From assembly GCF_003478335.1 (NCBI RefSeq), contig NZ_QUFB01000026.1:1-42871 (forward strand): a DNA stretch of 42,871 nucleotides, given 5' to 3'. Origin of the DNA: Clostridium sp. AM49-4BH. Its GTDB lineage: Bacteria > Bacillota > Clostridia > Lachnospirales > Lachnospiraceae. Position numbers and translations under genes: made by a program. This document shows positions 1 through 9,343 of this stretch, in pieces. The notes below the pieces were generated by a model. That model was given only the letters and a program-made list of their open reading frames with translations, did no database searches and was not told where the DNA came from. Each line of letters starts with the position of its first letter. Position 1 is the stretch's first letter.

Positions 1-205
1 CTTCCACCGCATCTGTAGTCTCCACTTCATCTGCCGCCGGTTCTTCCACCGCATCTGTAGTCTCCACTTCATCTGCCGCCGGTTCTTCCACCGCATCTGT
101 AATCTTCTCTTCGTCAACCATTGGTTCTTCCACCTCGTCTGTAGTATTCACTTCGTCTACCATTGGTTTTTCCACCACATCTGTAGTATTCACTTCGTCT
201 ACCGT
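1..205. repeat. In-frame 42-bp tandem repeat, about five copies
   Basis: Units begin at 1, 43, 85, 127 and 169 (period exactly 42 bp, 14 codons). Copies 1-42 and 43-84 are identical; the three nearer the start codon have diverged, which suggests recent expansion on the distal side. Confidence 0.9.
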
Positions 206-226
206 TTTTTTATCTGCACGATCCAT
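1..226 (-). CDS. Acidic repeat protein, N-terminal part (gene runs off the window)
   Basis: Only the N-terminal 75 or so residues are in the window. The ATG at 226-224 follows a strong Shine-Dalgarno (TAAGGAGG). The protein begins MDRADKKTVDEV and then consists of 14-residue units of the type VDEVNTTDEVEEPM, drifting to ADEVETTDAVEEPA further in. The units are rich in Glu, Asp, Val and Thr, with no signal peptide or membrane segment visible. The two units nearest the window edge are identical at DNA level and the array continues outside. Function is not recognised. It could be a flexible acidic spacer of a larger cytoplasmic or surface protein; what lies beyond would decide. Confidence 0.75.
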   Translation of the reverse strand, partial: MDRADKKTVDEVNTTDVVEKPMVDEVNTTDEVEEPMVDEEKITDAVEEPAADEVETTDAVEEPAADEVETTDAVE

Positions 227-352
227 ACGCTTCCTCCTTATTTCGGAATGTATTTCCCTCTGAAAAAAATTCCTCACCAAAACACATGATATGCTCTGAT
301 GAGGAGAGGGGTTTGAGGGGTATATCTAGTCGCTATCTTAACGACTGACTAT

Positions 353-381
353 AGTATATCAGCATTTATTACAAATTGCAA
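353..381 (-). promoter_or_regulatory. Sigma-A promoter for the acidic repeat gene
   Basis: Read on the minus strand: TTGCAA (381-376), 17-bp spacer, TATACT (358-353). It leaves an untranslated leader of about 120 nt before the start at 226. The leader holds a small hairpin (GTCG...CGAC). Confidence 0.75.
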
Positions 382-417
382 CTAAAATTGTAAGAAAATT
401 GTAAAAAATTTCATTCG

Positions 418-500
418 AACTTCAAGCAACGAAAATTGTCACTTCATCACATATTGCTTATTCTGTCTGCAATAAACAGATATTTTGCAGTTTTAAATAA
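418..500. repeat. Degraded copy (A) of a MITE-like repeat
   Basis: Shares AACTTC at its left edge, the core CATATTGCTTATT.TGTC and a following TTTTGCAG with the repeats at 9923-10139 (inverted) and 13062-13250. The right end is not recognisable. It fills most of the 314-bp gap between the repeat gene and the DUF2156 gene, in which I see no other feature apart from the promoter at 353-381. Confidence 0.5.
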
Positions 501-540
501 ACGTTCCGTGTTGCAATATCGTCTTATACCAAATATTCCG

Positions 541-1434
541 CTATTTACGCACTACCATATACTTTTCCAATAAAATATCAGGAACATAAGACATTTTTGC
601 TTTGCGCAGCCCTTCTGCTCCGGCATCATCTTCTCGATTAATATAGCGGTACTGCTGGCATTCATGCTTTACAAACTGCTGGTTGATCATCGGATATGCT
701 CCTTGGATCTCTGGAAATGCTTTTTCAAAATGGACAGCCAACGTATCTCCACCAAGCGATTCTCCCATCGTAAAGGCCACAACTTCTCTATCTGCCCAAA
801 GCACACCTCCAACCATTCCCAATTTGTCATAATGCTGCAATGCCTGATTCACAACTTGAAATTCTTCTTCCATATCAGGATCCCATTTATCAGCACGCTT
901 GCGCTTCCAAATTTGATTCATCTGCAGACAAGCCTGCCAATTATCCGGTCCCAACGACTCATATCGCCAGTCATGATTTTCCTCAAAACGGTGAATGTGG
1001 CCACGCTTTCCATGCAGTTTTTTACCTGCTAACGTTGTCAAACGTTCTGTCTCATAAATATAATCGTAAATATCCCGTTCCGGCGTAATGATAAATTCCC
1101 CCGGATGCCATTTTTCTAACAATTCAACCTCATCCCGCAACAAACCGTAAAACCGCAATGCATCCTGTCTTTTAGTCCATTCCAAAATACGTTCCAAAGC
1201 CTGCTGCTTATCTCCCGGTCCGGACGGAAAATCATAATACAGATCGGCGCCATCATAAAACCGCACACTGATGCAGCCATCAAATTCTGCCATTTCTGCC
1301 GGATATACACTTTGCCACAAATAATTATTAGCAAAACAATGTTCACAAGTTCTTCGTGGATCCTGTGCATACATGGTCATCATAAGCTCTCTATCTTCCA
1401 AATTAATTTTATGATATCGTATTCTTTCCTGCAT
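541..1434 (-). CDS. DUF2156 (phosphatidylglycerol lysyltransferase C-terminal-like) protein
   Basis: 297 residues, soluble, no membrane segments. The stretch KKLHGKRGHIHRFEEN near residue 140 and the C-terminal YRYINREDDAGAEGLRKAK are hallmarks of the stand-alone DUF2156 family, which has two GNAT-like folds related to the aminoacyl-transferase domain of MprF. Without the MprF membrane part the substrate is unknown; transfer of an amino acid from aminoacyl-tRNA to a lipid or small molecule is a family-level guess. The start ATG at 1434 has its Shine-Dalgarno (AGGTG, 1464-1460) unusually far upstream, with a perfect hairpin in between (see the separate entry). It is divergent from the FliD-like gene at 1685. 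Confidence 0.85.
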   Translation of the reverse strand: MQERIRYHKINLEDRELMMTMYAQDPRRTCEHCFANNYLWQSVYPAEMAEFDGCISVRFYDGADLYYDFPSGPGDKQQALERILEWTKRQDALRFYGLLRDEVELLEKWHPGEFIITPERDIYDYIYETERLTTLAGKKLHGKRGHIHRFEENHDWRYESLGPDNWQACLQMNQIWKRKRADKWDPDMEEEFQVVNQALQHYDKLGMVGGVLWADREVVAFTMGESLGGDTLAVHFEKAFPEIQGAYPMINQQFVKHECQQYRYINREDDAGAEGLRKAKMSYVPDILLEKYMVVRK

Positions 1435-1441
1435 AACTCAT

Positions 1442-1464
1442 AACGGTTTCCCGTTGTTTCACCT
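1442..1464 (-). promoter_or_regulatory. Hairpin between Shine-Dalgarno and start codon of the DUF2156 gene
   Basis: AGGTG at 1464-1460 lies about 25 nt from the ATG. Positions 1455-1442 form AACGG-GAAA-CCGTT, a perfect 5-bp stem with a GAAA loop. Looping it out reduces the spacing to about 11 nt, a normal distance. That the hairpin works this way is inference. Confidence 0.45.
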
Positions 1465-1684
1465 CGTTTTCTACTCTTATCTCACTCTTAATTCTCCTCA
1501 TGTTACCATGAAAAATTCAAAACTTCAACAATACTTATGTTTTCTGTCTCCCTTGCCGATATAATATACAGAGTCCCAAAGAAAAACAAGCAGCTGCGAA
1601 GCAGACATTTGTTTTTCCGGGCTCATTAACGAACACACAGTCTGGCAGCAAAGAGCTGCGGACTCGGAAAGGAATGTGGGTATT

Positions 1685-2422
1685 ATGGTCGCTACAACTT
1701 ATTCGTATGACTTTTATTTGCGGGGGATATACTCTTCAAACCGTGGTGCACGCAAAGCAGAGCGTCGTTCATCCATGCAGAATAGTGAACTTACCAAGGC
1801 GGATTCCTCAGCTATGAAAAAGATCATTGAGCAATTGCGTCAGTTGGAGTGGAGTGAACCAACCGTAATGGAAGATAAAGATTCCAATTCGATGAATACG
1901 GTCAGCGATTCCACCAATTATAAATTTACAAAACTATTTGCAGATACTTATAATAATTTACTGGAAAGTGCAGGAAACTCGACTTCCGGCCAGGCAAAAC
2001 GTCTTATCTCACGGATGAAACACTTGACCAGAGAACAAAAAGACGCTTTAGAAAGCGTTGGTATCTCGATCAGTTCCAACGGCAAACTCAGTGTTAAGAA
2101 AGGCACTGTAAATCAGGCCGCAACTTATAAGTTCAAGCAATTATTCGGCAGTGACAGTGATTACCTGACAGAAATGTCTTCCATTGCAAAAAAGATAAAA
2201 AGACATGCAAGTCAGATCGTGATCCCGCCTAAAAAAGCCAAAGCGAGCACAAAACAGGATAGTACCAGTAATGCTGCCGATACTTCCTCTGTAGCGGCTA
2301 TTGCAGAAATCGCGGGCAGTGTTCACACTGCAGATCTCGCCGGCATTACTACAGGTACCGCAAATACTTCCGGCTCTGCATCCAATTCTCTCATTGGCAA
2401 TACCGTGGATGTGATTCTTTAA
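1685..2422 (+). CDS. FliD C-terminal-like protein, function unassigned
   Basis: 245 residues from ATG 1685 (an in-frame GTG at 1676 is possible but AAAGGA at 1669-1674 fits the ATG). The N-terminus MVATTYSYDFYLRG resembles the start of the larger FliD-like protein at 10588-11877 (LNVYNYLMTGY). The middle has YNNLLESAG, then LISRMKHL, then LESVGISISSNGKLSV, the layout of the C-terminal half of flagellar caps, in which YNxL is followed some 40 residues later by a GI...DGxL turn. The tail is Ser/Thr/Ala-rich. No signal peptide. A TATAAT at 1560-1565 lacks a good -35. The stop codon lies in a 39-bp duplication. Relation to FliD is inference from pattern, not alignment. Confidence 0.6.
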   Translation: MVATTYSYDFYLRGIYSSNRGARKAERRSSMQNSELTKADSSAMKKIIEQLRQLEWSEPTVMEDKDSNSMNTVSDSTNYKFTKLFADTYNNLLESAGNSTSGQAKRLISRMKHLTREQKDALESVGISISSNGKLSVKKGTVNQAATYKFKQLFGSDSDYLTEMSSIAKKIKRHASQIVIPPKKAKASTKQDSTSNAADTSSVAAIAEIAGSVHTADLAGITTGTANTSGSASNSLIGNTVDVIL

Positions 2423-2460
2423 TCGCTGCATATTGGCATTACCGCGGATGTGATTCTTTC
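2393..2460. repeat. 39-bp direct duplication across the stop codon of the FliD-like gene
   Basis: Copy 1 (2393-2431) encodes the last residues IGNTVDVIL and the stop. Copy 2 starts at 2432 and matches for 28 bp with two substitutions. Translated in the same register, copy 2 would read IGITADVIL. Confidence 0.75.
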
Positions 2461-2477
2461 CTTCCATGTGATACCAC

Positions 2478-2518
2478 AAAAGGCACCGCATAAACTTCCG
2501 TTTATGCAGTGCCTTTTT
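2478..2518. terminator. Bidirectional intrinsic terminator
   Basis: AAAAGGCAC.GCATAAAC, loop TTCC, GTTTATGC.GTGCCTTTTT. It ends the + strand gene at 1685-2422 and, from the other side, the rpmG-rplA operon whose last stop is at 2552. Confidence 0.85.
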
Positions 2519-2551
2519 ATTGGTTAAAACCGTATTACAATCCGTTAAAAA

Positions 2552-3244
2552 TTATACGTATTTAGCAGTGTTAAGCTTTACTCCAGGTCCCATTGTTGCG
2601 GACAAGGATACGCTTCTATAATACTGACCCTTAGCTGCTGCCGGTTTAGCCTTTGTGATAGCACCCATCAATGTCTCGACGTTCTCTACCAACTGCTCCT
2701 CAGAGAAGGAAACCTTTCCTACCGGTACATGTACGATATTAGCTTTATCCAAACGATACTCAATCTTACCAGCCTTGATATCCTGAACAGCCTTAGTCAC
2801 GTCCATCGTTACAGTTCCAGCCTTAGGGTTTGGCATCAGACCCTTAGGTCCGAGTACACGACCCAAACGACCAACAACGCCCATCATGTCCGGTGTAGCT
2901 ACAACTACATCAAACTCGAACCATCCATCGTTCTGGATCTTAGGGATCAACTCCTCGCCACCAGCGTAATCAGCGCCAGCTGCAAGAGCCTCATCTACCT
3001 TGTCACCCTTAGCAAATACCAGCACGCGAACAGTCTTACCTGTTCCGTGAGGAAGTACAACAGCACCACGGATCTGCTGATCTGCGTGACGTCCGTCTAC
3101 ACCCAATCTGATATGTGCTTCTACAGTCTCATCAAACTTTGCAACAGCTGTCTCTTTGATCACCTTTACAGCATCAGCAACTTCGTACTGTGCAGCTCTG
3201 TCAATCTTCTTAGCAGCCTCAACGTATTTCTTTCCTCTTTTCAT
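2552..3244 (-). CDS. rplA: Ribosomal protein uL1
   Basis: 230 residues from [16 protein letters not shown] at 3244-3242 is preceded by AGGAGG at a 9-nt distance, so the longer upstream reading is not used. Typical L1 features are GTGKTVRV, the [15 protein letters not shown] segment (part of the 23S and mRNA-binding surface) and YRLDKANI. It builds the L1 stalk of the large subunit and in many bacteria represses its own operon. Last gene of rpmG-secE-nusG-rplK-rplA; rplJ-rplL do not follow here, unlike in Bacillus. The 117-nt gap to rplK contains a small hairpin at about 3277-3297. Confidence 0.98.
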   Translation of the reverse strand: MKRGKKYVEAAKKIDRAAQYEVADAVKVIKETAVAKFDETVEAHIRLGVDGRHADQQIRGAVVLPHGTGKTVRVLVFAKGDKVDEALAAGADYAGGEELIPKIQNDGWFEFDVVVATPDMMGVVGRLGRVLGPKGLMPNPKAGTVTMDVTKAVQDIKAGKIEYRLDKANIVHVPVGKVSFSEEQLVENVETLMGAITKAKPAAAKGQYYRSVSLSATMGPGVKLNTAKYV

Positions 3245-3361
3245 ATTATATAACCTCCTAGTGGTAGTAACGGCGGGTCCATGACACATCCCTTGTGTCG
3301 CCTCCCACATCGTTCAATCAACAACAATCTTTTTTATGCGATAATTCCGGCGTTCACTTAA

Positions 3362-3787
3362 TTATTCCTCTACAGTAACACCCATGCTGCGAGCTGTTCC
3401 TGCGATCATGCTCATTGCTGCCTCAAGAGAAGCTGCGTTCAGATCCGGCATCTTTGTCTCGGCAATCTCCTGAATTTTTGCTTTAGAGATTGTAGCAACT
3501 TTATTCTTGTTTGGCTCACCTGATGCATGCTCAATACCACATGCCTTCTTGATCAGCACTGCTGCTGGAGGAGTCTTTGTGATAAAGCTGAAGCTCTTAT
3601 CCTGATATACAGTGATAACTACAGGAATCAACATACCTTCCTGTCCAGCTGTTCTTGCATTAAACTCCTTTGTAAATGCTACAATGTTTACTCCGTGCTG
3701 ACCAAGTGCAGGACCAACCGGTGGTGCTGGTGTTGCCTTTGCAGCAGGAATCTGTAATTTAATATATCCTTCGACTTTCTTAGCCAT
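3362..3787 (-). CDS. rplK: Ribosomal protein uL11
   Basis: 141 residues, full family length. [20 protein letters not shown] and the Pro-rich [14 protein letters not shown] are the conserved N-terminal domain, and the C-terminal domain ends [13 protein letters not shown]. It binds the GTPase-associated centre of 23S rRNA and is needed for stringent activation of RelA-type enzymes. GGAGG lies 8 nt before the ATG at 3787. Confidence 0.98.
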   Translation of the reverse strand: MAKKVEGYIKLQIPAAKATPAPPVGPALGQHGVNIVAFTKEFNARTAGQEGMLIPVVITVYQDKSFSFITKTPPAAVLIKKACGIEHASGEPNKNKVATISKAKIQEIAETKMPDLNAASLEAAMSMIAGTARSMGVTVEE

Positions 3788-3903
3788 TGTCTCTTACCTC
3801 CTGTGAAAATACCGCTTACGCGGTTACTATCTAACATTGCGGATGCCACATCTATATGGCGTCCAGCTCGGAATGACTTCTTCATCCCTTCAAAACGAAA
3901 TCA
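3788..3903 (-). promoter_or_regulatory. nusG-rplK intergenic leader with two hairpins
   Basis: Two stems are visible on the transcript: GGGATGA-AGAAG-TCATTCC (3888-3870) and ACCGC-GTAA-GCGGT (3824-3811), the latter just before the rplK Shine-Dalgarno. In other bacteria L1 binds a leader near L11 to repress L11-L1; whether either hairpin is such a site cannot be told from sequence alone. Confidence 0.3.
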
Positions 3904-4425
3904 TTATAAAACCTCAACATCGTTAAAGCTGATTTCAACCGGTGTTTCACGTCCGAACATATCGATATTGATCGTAACCATACGGTTCTGATGATCGATC
4001 TGACGAACAATTCCGGTGGTGTCTTCCCAGACACCAGACTTAACAATCACAGAATCGCCAATGCTGAATGGTGCATTCGGTGCATCCACCTTCAATCCCA
4101 TGCTTGCCATCTCTTCATCTGTTAATGGTACCGGCTTGGATCCCGGTCCTACGAACCCTGTCACACCACGTGTATTGCGTACCACGTACCATGTGTCATC
4201 GTTCATAATCATCTTGATCAAGACGTATGCAGGGAACATCTTCTGCTGAGTAATCTTCTCTTCGTCATCCTTTTCCTTTACTACATTGAGCATCGGAACG
4301 GAAACTTCCAAAATCTGATCCTGCAAACCACGATTTTCAATGGTCTTCTCGATATCCATTTTTACCTTGTTCTCATAGCCTGAATAGGTATGAGCCACAT
4401 ACCAACGCGCTTCTGCATCTGCCAT
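3904..4425 (-). CDS. nusG: Transcription termination/antitermination factor NusG
   Basis: 173 residues. The NGN domain starts at ARWYVAHTYSGYENKV and the KOW domain near the C-terminus contains VIVKSGVWEDTTGIVRQID. NusG binds RNA polymerase and links it to Rho or the ribosome. I take the ATG at 4425 (MADAEARW), 7 nt after GGTG; a TTG two codons upstream is possible. Only 11 nt separate it from secE, so the two are co-transcribed. Confidence 0.97.
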   Translation of the reverse strand: MADAEARWYVAHTYSGYENKVKMDIEKTIENRGLQDQILEVSVPMLNVVKEKDDEEKITQQKMFPAYVLIKMIMNDDTWYVVRNTRGVTGFVGPGSKPVPLTDEEMASMGLKVDAPNAPFSIGDSVIVKSGVWEDTTGIVRQIDHQNRMVTINIDMFGRETPVEISFNDVEVL

Positions 4426-4436
4426 AGTCAATCACC

Positions 4437-4694
4437 TTATCCTATCTGAAAAACCTTGTCAAGGCCTGTCTTGATCAGCAAATCAAGCAGGGCAATGATA
4501 ATACCCAAAATAACCGTACTAACTACAACTGCTGTAGTCTCTTTTGTGATCGTTTCCTTATCCGGCCAGATAATTCTGCGAAACTCTGCTTTCAGTCCTT
4601 GCAGACGGCTCTTTTTCTTAGAAGCCGTGGCGGTCTTTGCGGTCTTTTTTGGTTCGTCCTGCATTACTTCTTCTTTATTCTCAGAATTTGCCAT
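4437..4694 (-). CDS. secE: Preprotein translocase subunit SecE
   Basis: 85 residues: a Lys-rich N-terminal tail, the conserved FRRIIWPDKETITKET motif before the membrane, then one transmembrane helix (VVVSTVILGIIIALLDLLI). Single-helix SecE is the usual Gram-positive form; it clamps SecY in the Sec channel. It sits between rpmG and nusG as in most Firmicutes. Confidence 0.96.
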   Translation of the reverse strand: MANSENKEEVMQDEPKKTAKTATASKKKSRLQGLKAEFRRIIWPDKETITKETTAVVVSTVILGIIIALLDLLIKTGLDKVFQIG

Positions 4695-4732
4695 CGTTCA
4701 ACCTCATTCCTTTCCATTCACGCGGGAAACGA

Positions 4733-4882
4733 TTATTTCGTCTCTTTGTGTAATGTGTGTCTTCTACAGAATCTGCAATACTTCTTCGTTTCCATACGAT
4801 CCGGATGATTTCTCTTCTCCTTCGTCGTATCGTAATTACGCTGTTTGCACTCTGTGCATTCCAAAGTAATCTTTACTCTCAC
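4733..4882 (-). CDS. rpmG: Ribosomal protein bL33
   Basis: 49 residues read directly from the minus strand, starting at a GTG (4882-4880) 8 nt after GGAGG. The protein begins [17 protein letters not shown] and has two Cys pairs (CTEC and CRFC), so this is the zinc-binding C+ form of L33. First gene of the operon; the canonical promoter at 4955-4983 is about 70 nt upstream. Confidence 0.95.
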   Translation of the reverse strand: MRVKITLECTECKQRNYDTTKEKRNHPDRMETKKYCRFCRRHTLHKETK

Positions 4883-4954
4883 GGCTTTCACCTCCATTAA
4901 ATTATTGGCGCCCGAATTTTGGGCATAAAAAAAAGACTGTTACATCGCCCATCT

Positions 4955-4983
4955 ACTATAGCACAGAACAGGTTGTCCGTCAA
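4955..4983 (-). promoter_or_regulatory. Sigma-A promoter of rpmG-secE-nusG-rplK-rplA
   Basis: TTGACG (4983-4978), 17-bp spacer, TATAGT (4960-4955), one or two mismatches from consensus. The leader contains a T8 tract and a small GCCC/GGGC stem. Confidence 0.85.
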
Positions 4984-5013
4984 GAAAAATTCTACATAAA
5001 TTCAGAAATTTAG

Positions 5014-5047
5014 GGAGGATACGGGATTTTTCTTTCTCGTATCCTCC
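5014..5047 (-). terminator. Terminator hairpin after the ABC exporter operon
   Basis: GGAGGATACG and CGTATCCTCC form a perfect 10-bp stem with a 14-nt loop, 43 nt beyond the exporter stop codon. The following tract (CTAAATTT) is only weakly T-rich. Confidence 0.6.
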
Positions 5048-5089
5048 TATTCTGTCTATATACACGCATGCTCCCCGACGCTTGTGCTT

Positions 5090-6937
5090 TTATACTGCCT
5101 CTTCAAACTGTGAGTTATACAGATTTGCATAAAAACCATTCGCCGCCAACAAGGTATCATGGTCACCCTGCTCAATAATATCGCCATCTTTCATCACTAA
5201 GATAAGATCTGCATTGCGAATTGTTGATAAACGATGCGCGATCACAAAACTTGTGCGCCCCTTCATCAGATTGTCCATCGCCTTTTGGATCTCGATCTCC
5301 GTACGCGTATCAACCGAAGAGGTTGCCTCATCCAAAATAAGGATCTTATTATCCGCCAAGATTGCGCGTGCAATCGTAAGAAGCTGCTTTTGTCCTTGTG
5401 ACACATTGCTTGCATCTTCGTTGAGCTCCATCTGATATCCGCCCGGCAGTGTCTGAATGAAGTGATGTGCCCGCGCCGCTTTTGCCGCTGCAATGACCTC
5501 TTCATCCGTAGCATCCAAACGGCCATAGCGAATATTTTCCATGATCGTACCCTTAAACAGCCATGTATCCTGCAGCACCATTCCGAACGCATCTCGCAGA
5601 TCACGACGATTGAAATCGCGGATATCTCGGTCATTCAGCCGTATACTTCCCCGATCTACATCATAAAATCGCATTAGTAATTTCACCATCGTCGTCTTAC
5701 CGGCTCCGGTCGGACCAACGATCGCAATCTTCTGTCCCGGTTCTACATGTGCACTAAAATCATGAATGATCGGCTGCTCCGGCCGATACCCGAATCCTAC
5801 GTGGTCAAAGATAACCTCACCGGTTACTTTAGAAATATCTGCCGGCTGTTCTGCAAGCTGTATCTCCTCTTCTTCCTCCAAAAATTCAAATACACGTTCC
5901 GATGCCGCAGACATCGACTGCACCATATTAATAACCTGTGCAATCTGCTGAATCGGCTGCGTAAAGTTCTTGACATATTGGATAAATGCCTGAATATCAC
6001 CGATGGTAATCACGTTTTTGATGGCAAGCAGTCCACCGGTCAATGCAACGCACGCATAGCCCAGATTGCCGACAAACATCATGATCGGCTGCATCATACC
6101 TGACAAAAACTGTGATTTCCATGCCGAATTATACAAAATACGGTTTGTACGCTCAAATTCATCTATCGTTTCTTTTTCGTGGTTAAATGCTTTGACAACC
6201 AAATGCCCACCATATACTTCTTCTACCTGACCATTAATATGTCCCAGATATTCCTGCTGTGCGTGGAAATATTTTTGAGATTTTCTGGTTACCAATGCAA
6301 TCAATCCCATCGAGATCGGCAGTATGATCAAGGCGATCAATGTCATCAACGGTGAAATGCTCAACATCATGACCAGCACACCTATCAGCGTTGCAACGGA
6401 CGTAATAATCGTTGTAATACTTTGATTTAATCCCTGTCCAAGTGTATCCACATCATTTGTAATGCGCGACAGCACCTCGCCGTAAGTACGACTCTCAAAA
6501 TACTTCATTGGCATACGGTTAATCTTTTCGGAAATTTCCCGGCGCAGTCTGTAACAGACTTTCTGGGTGATCCCGGTCATGATCCATCCCTGCACAAAAC
6601 TAAACAACGCACTTGCCAAATACAGTGCCAGCACGATGAGCAGGATCAATCCGATTTTATGAAAATCTATGCTTCCGGTGCCTTGGATCTTTTTCATCAG
6701 CCCTTCCGAAAGTGCTGTCGTTGCTTTACCAAGTATTTTAGGACCTGCCACATTGAATATAGTAGAAAACGCTGCAAAGAGCATCACTACAAAAATACCG
6801 ATCTTATATTTTGCAATGTACTGCATCAACTTTTTGACGGATTTCTTCAGATCTTTTGGCTTTTCGCCCGGCTGCATACCGCGTCCCATCGGGCCTCTCC
6901 GCCGTGGTCTTTGTGTTAATTCTCGATTCTCACTCAT
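5090..6937 (-). CDS. ABC exporter subunit with intact catalytic glutamate (heterodimer partner 2)
   Basis: 615 residues: an Arg/Pro-rich cytoplasmic N-terminus, a six-helix type-I exporter membrane domain (about 35-330), then the nucleotide-binding domain with Walker A GPTGAGKTT near residue 409, signature SQGQ (not SGGQ) and Walker B ILILDEATS with the catalytic Glu, plus the switch His in AHRLST. Its ATG overlaps the stop of the upstream subunit (ATGAGTGA), so translation is coupled. The complementary defects of the two subunits match heterodimeric exporters such as BmrCD, LmrCD and TM287/288, which export drugs or other hydrophobic compounds. The substrate is unknown; MarR control suggests a toxic inducer. 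Confidence 0.92.
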   Translation of the reverse strand: MSENRELTQRPRRRGPMGRGMQPGEKPKDLKKSVKKLMQYIAKYKIGIFVVMLFAAFSTIFNVAGPKILGKATTALSEGLMKKIQGTGSIDFHKIGLILLIVLALYLASALFSFVQGWIMTGITQKVCYRLRREISEKINRMPMKYFESRTYGEVLSRITNDVDTLGQGLNQSITTIITSVATLIGVLVMMLSISPLMTLIALIILPISMGLIALVTRKSQKYFHAQQEYLGHINGQVEEVYGGHLVVKAFNHEKETIDEFERTNRILYNSAWKSQFLSGMMQPIMMFVGNLGYACVALTGGLLAIKNVITIGDIQAFIQYVKNFTQPIQQIAQVINMVQSMSAASERVFEFLEEEEEIQLAEQPADISKVTGEVIFDHVGFGYRPEQPIIHDFSAHVEPGQKIAIVGPTGAGKTTMVKLLMRFYDVDRGSIRLNDRDIRDFNRRDLRDAFGMVLQDTWLFKGTIMENIRYGRLDATDEEVIAAAKAARAHHFIQTLPGGYQMELNEDASNVSQGQKQLLTIARAILADNKILILDEATSSVDTRTEIEIQKAMDNLMKGRTSFVIAHRLSTIRNADLILVMKDGDIIEQGDHDTLLAANGFYANLYNSQFEEAV

Positions 6938-9343
6938 GCATTGTCACCTCGCTTTCTTCCATTCCAAGTTCGCTGGCAGACAACTGAGATTCTGCAATCT
7001 GTCGATACACCTCACAGTGTTCCAGCAATTCTTCATGTGTTCCCTTCCCTACAATTCGTCCTTCATCCAATACCAAAATCTGCTCTGCGTGCAGAATCGT
7101 ACTGATTCTCTGTGCTACAATAATTATGGTACTGTCTGTTACATTCTCGCTAAGTGCCCCTCGAAGCGCAGCATCCGTCTTGAGATCCAATGCCGAAAAA
7201 CTATCATCAAAAATACAGATCTTCGGATTCTTAGCGATTGCTCTTGCAATTGCCAATCTCTGTTTTTGTCCACCGGAAACATTCGAACCGCCCTGTGCGA
7301 TCGCACTGTCATAGCGATCTTCCTTGACATCAATAAACTCTGTTGCCTGCGCTATATCCGCTGCACGTTCGATTTCTTCCTCGGTGGCATCACCTTTACC
7401 AAAGCGCAAATTGGAGGCAATGGTTCCCGAAAATAAAATTCCTTTCTGTGGCACATAACCAATCTCCTCACGCAGATCCGACATCGCGATTCGACGGATA
7501 TCTTTGCCATCCAACGTGATTTTTCCATCGGTAACGTCATACAAACGTGGGATCAGATTCACTAATGTCGATTTGCCACAACCGGTGCTTCCGATAATTG
7601 CGGTTGTTTTGCCCGGTTCTGCGACAAAATCTATGTCATGAAGTACATCCTCTGTTGCGCCCGGATAACGGAAACATACGTGTTCAAAAGCAATGCGTCC
7701 GTTATGCGTTGTAAGTGTTTCCGGCTCATCGATATCAACAATTGAAGATTCTGTCTGAATGACCTCATCAATACGCTCTGCTGCAACAGCGGCACGCGGC
7801 AGCATGATCGACATCATTGTCAACATCAGGAATGACATCACGATCATCATCGCATACGTGATGAAAGCAGTCATTGCTCCTACCTGCATACTTCCCGCAT
7901 CAATCTTTTTGGCACCAAACCAAACAATGCCAACCGTCAAAACGTTCATGATCATCATCATACCCGGCATCATAAACGTCATCACACGATTCGTAAACAA
8001 CGTCGTTTTGGTGAGATCTTTGTTAGCTGCATCGAAACGCTCTTCCTCTGTGTCCTCCCGACCAAATGCGCGAATAACGGAAAGTCCTGTAAGGATCTCT
8101 CGAGAGACCAGATTGATTCGATCCACTAATTTTTGCATCAACTTAAATTTTGGCATGGCCGACGACATGAGTAACAGCACATAGCCGATGATAACGATGA
8201 TCGCAAGAACAATGATCCACCCCATTCCGGCACCTGTCTGTACCACTTTCAGAACACCACCAATGCCTAGTATCGGCGCATACGCAACCATCCTAAGAAG
8301 CATTACCGATACCATTTGAATCTGTTGAATATCATTCGTACTTCTCGTAATAAGGGAAGCCGTTGAGAAACGATCCATTTCTGCATTGGAAAATCCAACG
8401 ACTTTTTTGAACACATTTTCTCGCAGCGTCATACCAATTCCGGCAGCTACTTTGGAGGCAAAGAAACCAACTAGTACGGTAACAACTCCCATCAGCAATG
8501 CCATTCCAACCATTTTCAGGCCGGCATATACTAAGTATGTTTTTTGTATTTTATCCACATCGACGCCTGCCGCTTTGTCACAGGCAATCGCATAGGCAAT
8601 GCCTGTTGTCTTGACCAACGAACTGCCCATTGTGTCGATCGTGTTTTTCATGCTGTCTCTCGTAGAAAACAGCGTCTTTTCGTCGAGCATTCCGTTTTTT
8701 TGCATAGCGATAAATACCGGACGCACGTCGACACATTGTACCATTTTGGAATTTCCATCAGAGTCTTCTTTCTTTTGGCGGAAACGATGCAGTTTCACAC
8801 CCATAAATTTCTCGATCTGATCTACGCTAAGTCCGGACTGGTTCTTTGATGATCGTCCTACTTTTGCGCTATTGCCATTCTGGCTGCCGGCATCTTTGCC
8901 GCCTTGACTCGCTGCGTCATTCTGGCTGCCGTTATTTTTGCTTCCGGATGCCATCTGGCTCGCCACCATTTTTTCGAGGTTTTCTCCTCCATGGCGCTCA
9001 TTTGATAATTCATGATCAGCGGCAGCGCAAGCTGTTCGTCTAACTCCTCTAATCTGTCCTGCGACAAATTTTTCAACACCTTTGTGTCGCCTTTCTTCAC
9101 ATAAATATCATTCCAAATGCGCTTTTCCTGATCCGTCATGATAAACTGCGCAGTTTGAAATTCCTCTTCCTGAATCTTCTCCGGCATCACATGCTCGATG
9201 CCATGATTTTGGATTCCCACATCGATAATGTCCGACGTGTACGATGGAAGAGATAGGTCGCACCAAGCCTGCACAACCAACAGACCAATGATTGCGATCA
9301 CGATCTTCCAATACGGAATCATGTTTTTAAATATTTTACTCAT
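6930..9343 (-). CDS. ABC exporter subunit with degenerate site (heterodimer partner 1), frameshifted in this sequence
   Basis: The gene starts at ATG 9343 (MSKIFKNMIPYWK), overlaps the marR stop and would encode about 805 residues. One base is missing near 8969-8992: the first frame carries TM1 to MSAMEEK and the rest continues one frame away from ENLEKMVASQM. Between TM1 and TM2 lies an extracytoplasmic insert of roughly 200 residues, rich in Ser, Asn and Gln. The NBD has Walker A GSTGCGKST and an intact SGGQ signature, but Walker B reads IFDDSFS, with Asp in place of the catalytic Glu, as expected for the degenerate site of a heterodimer. An A6 tract at the junction could in principle allow slippage, but similar lesions elsewhere in the window make an assembly error more likely. 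Confidence 0.85.
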
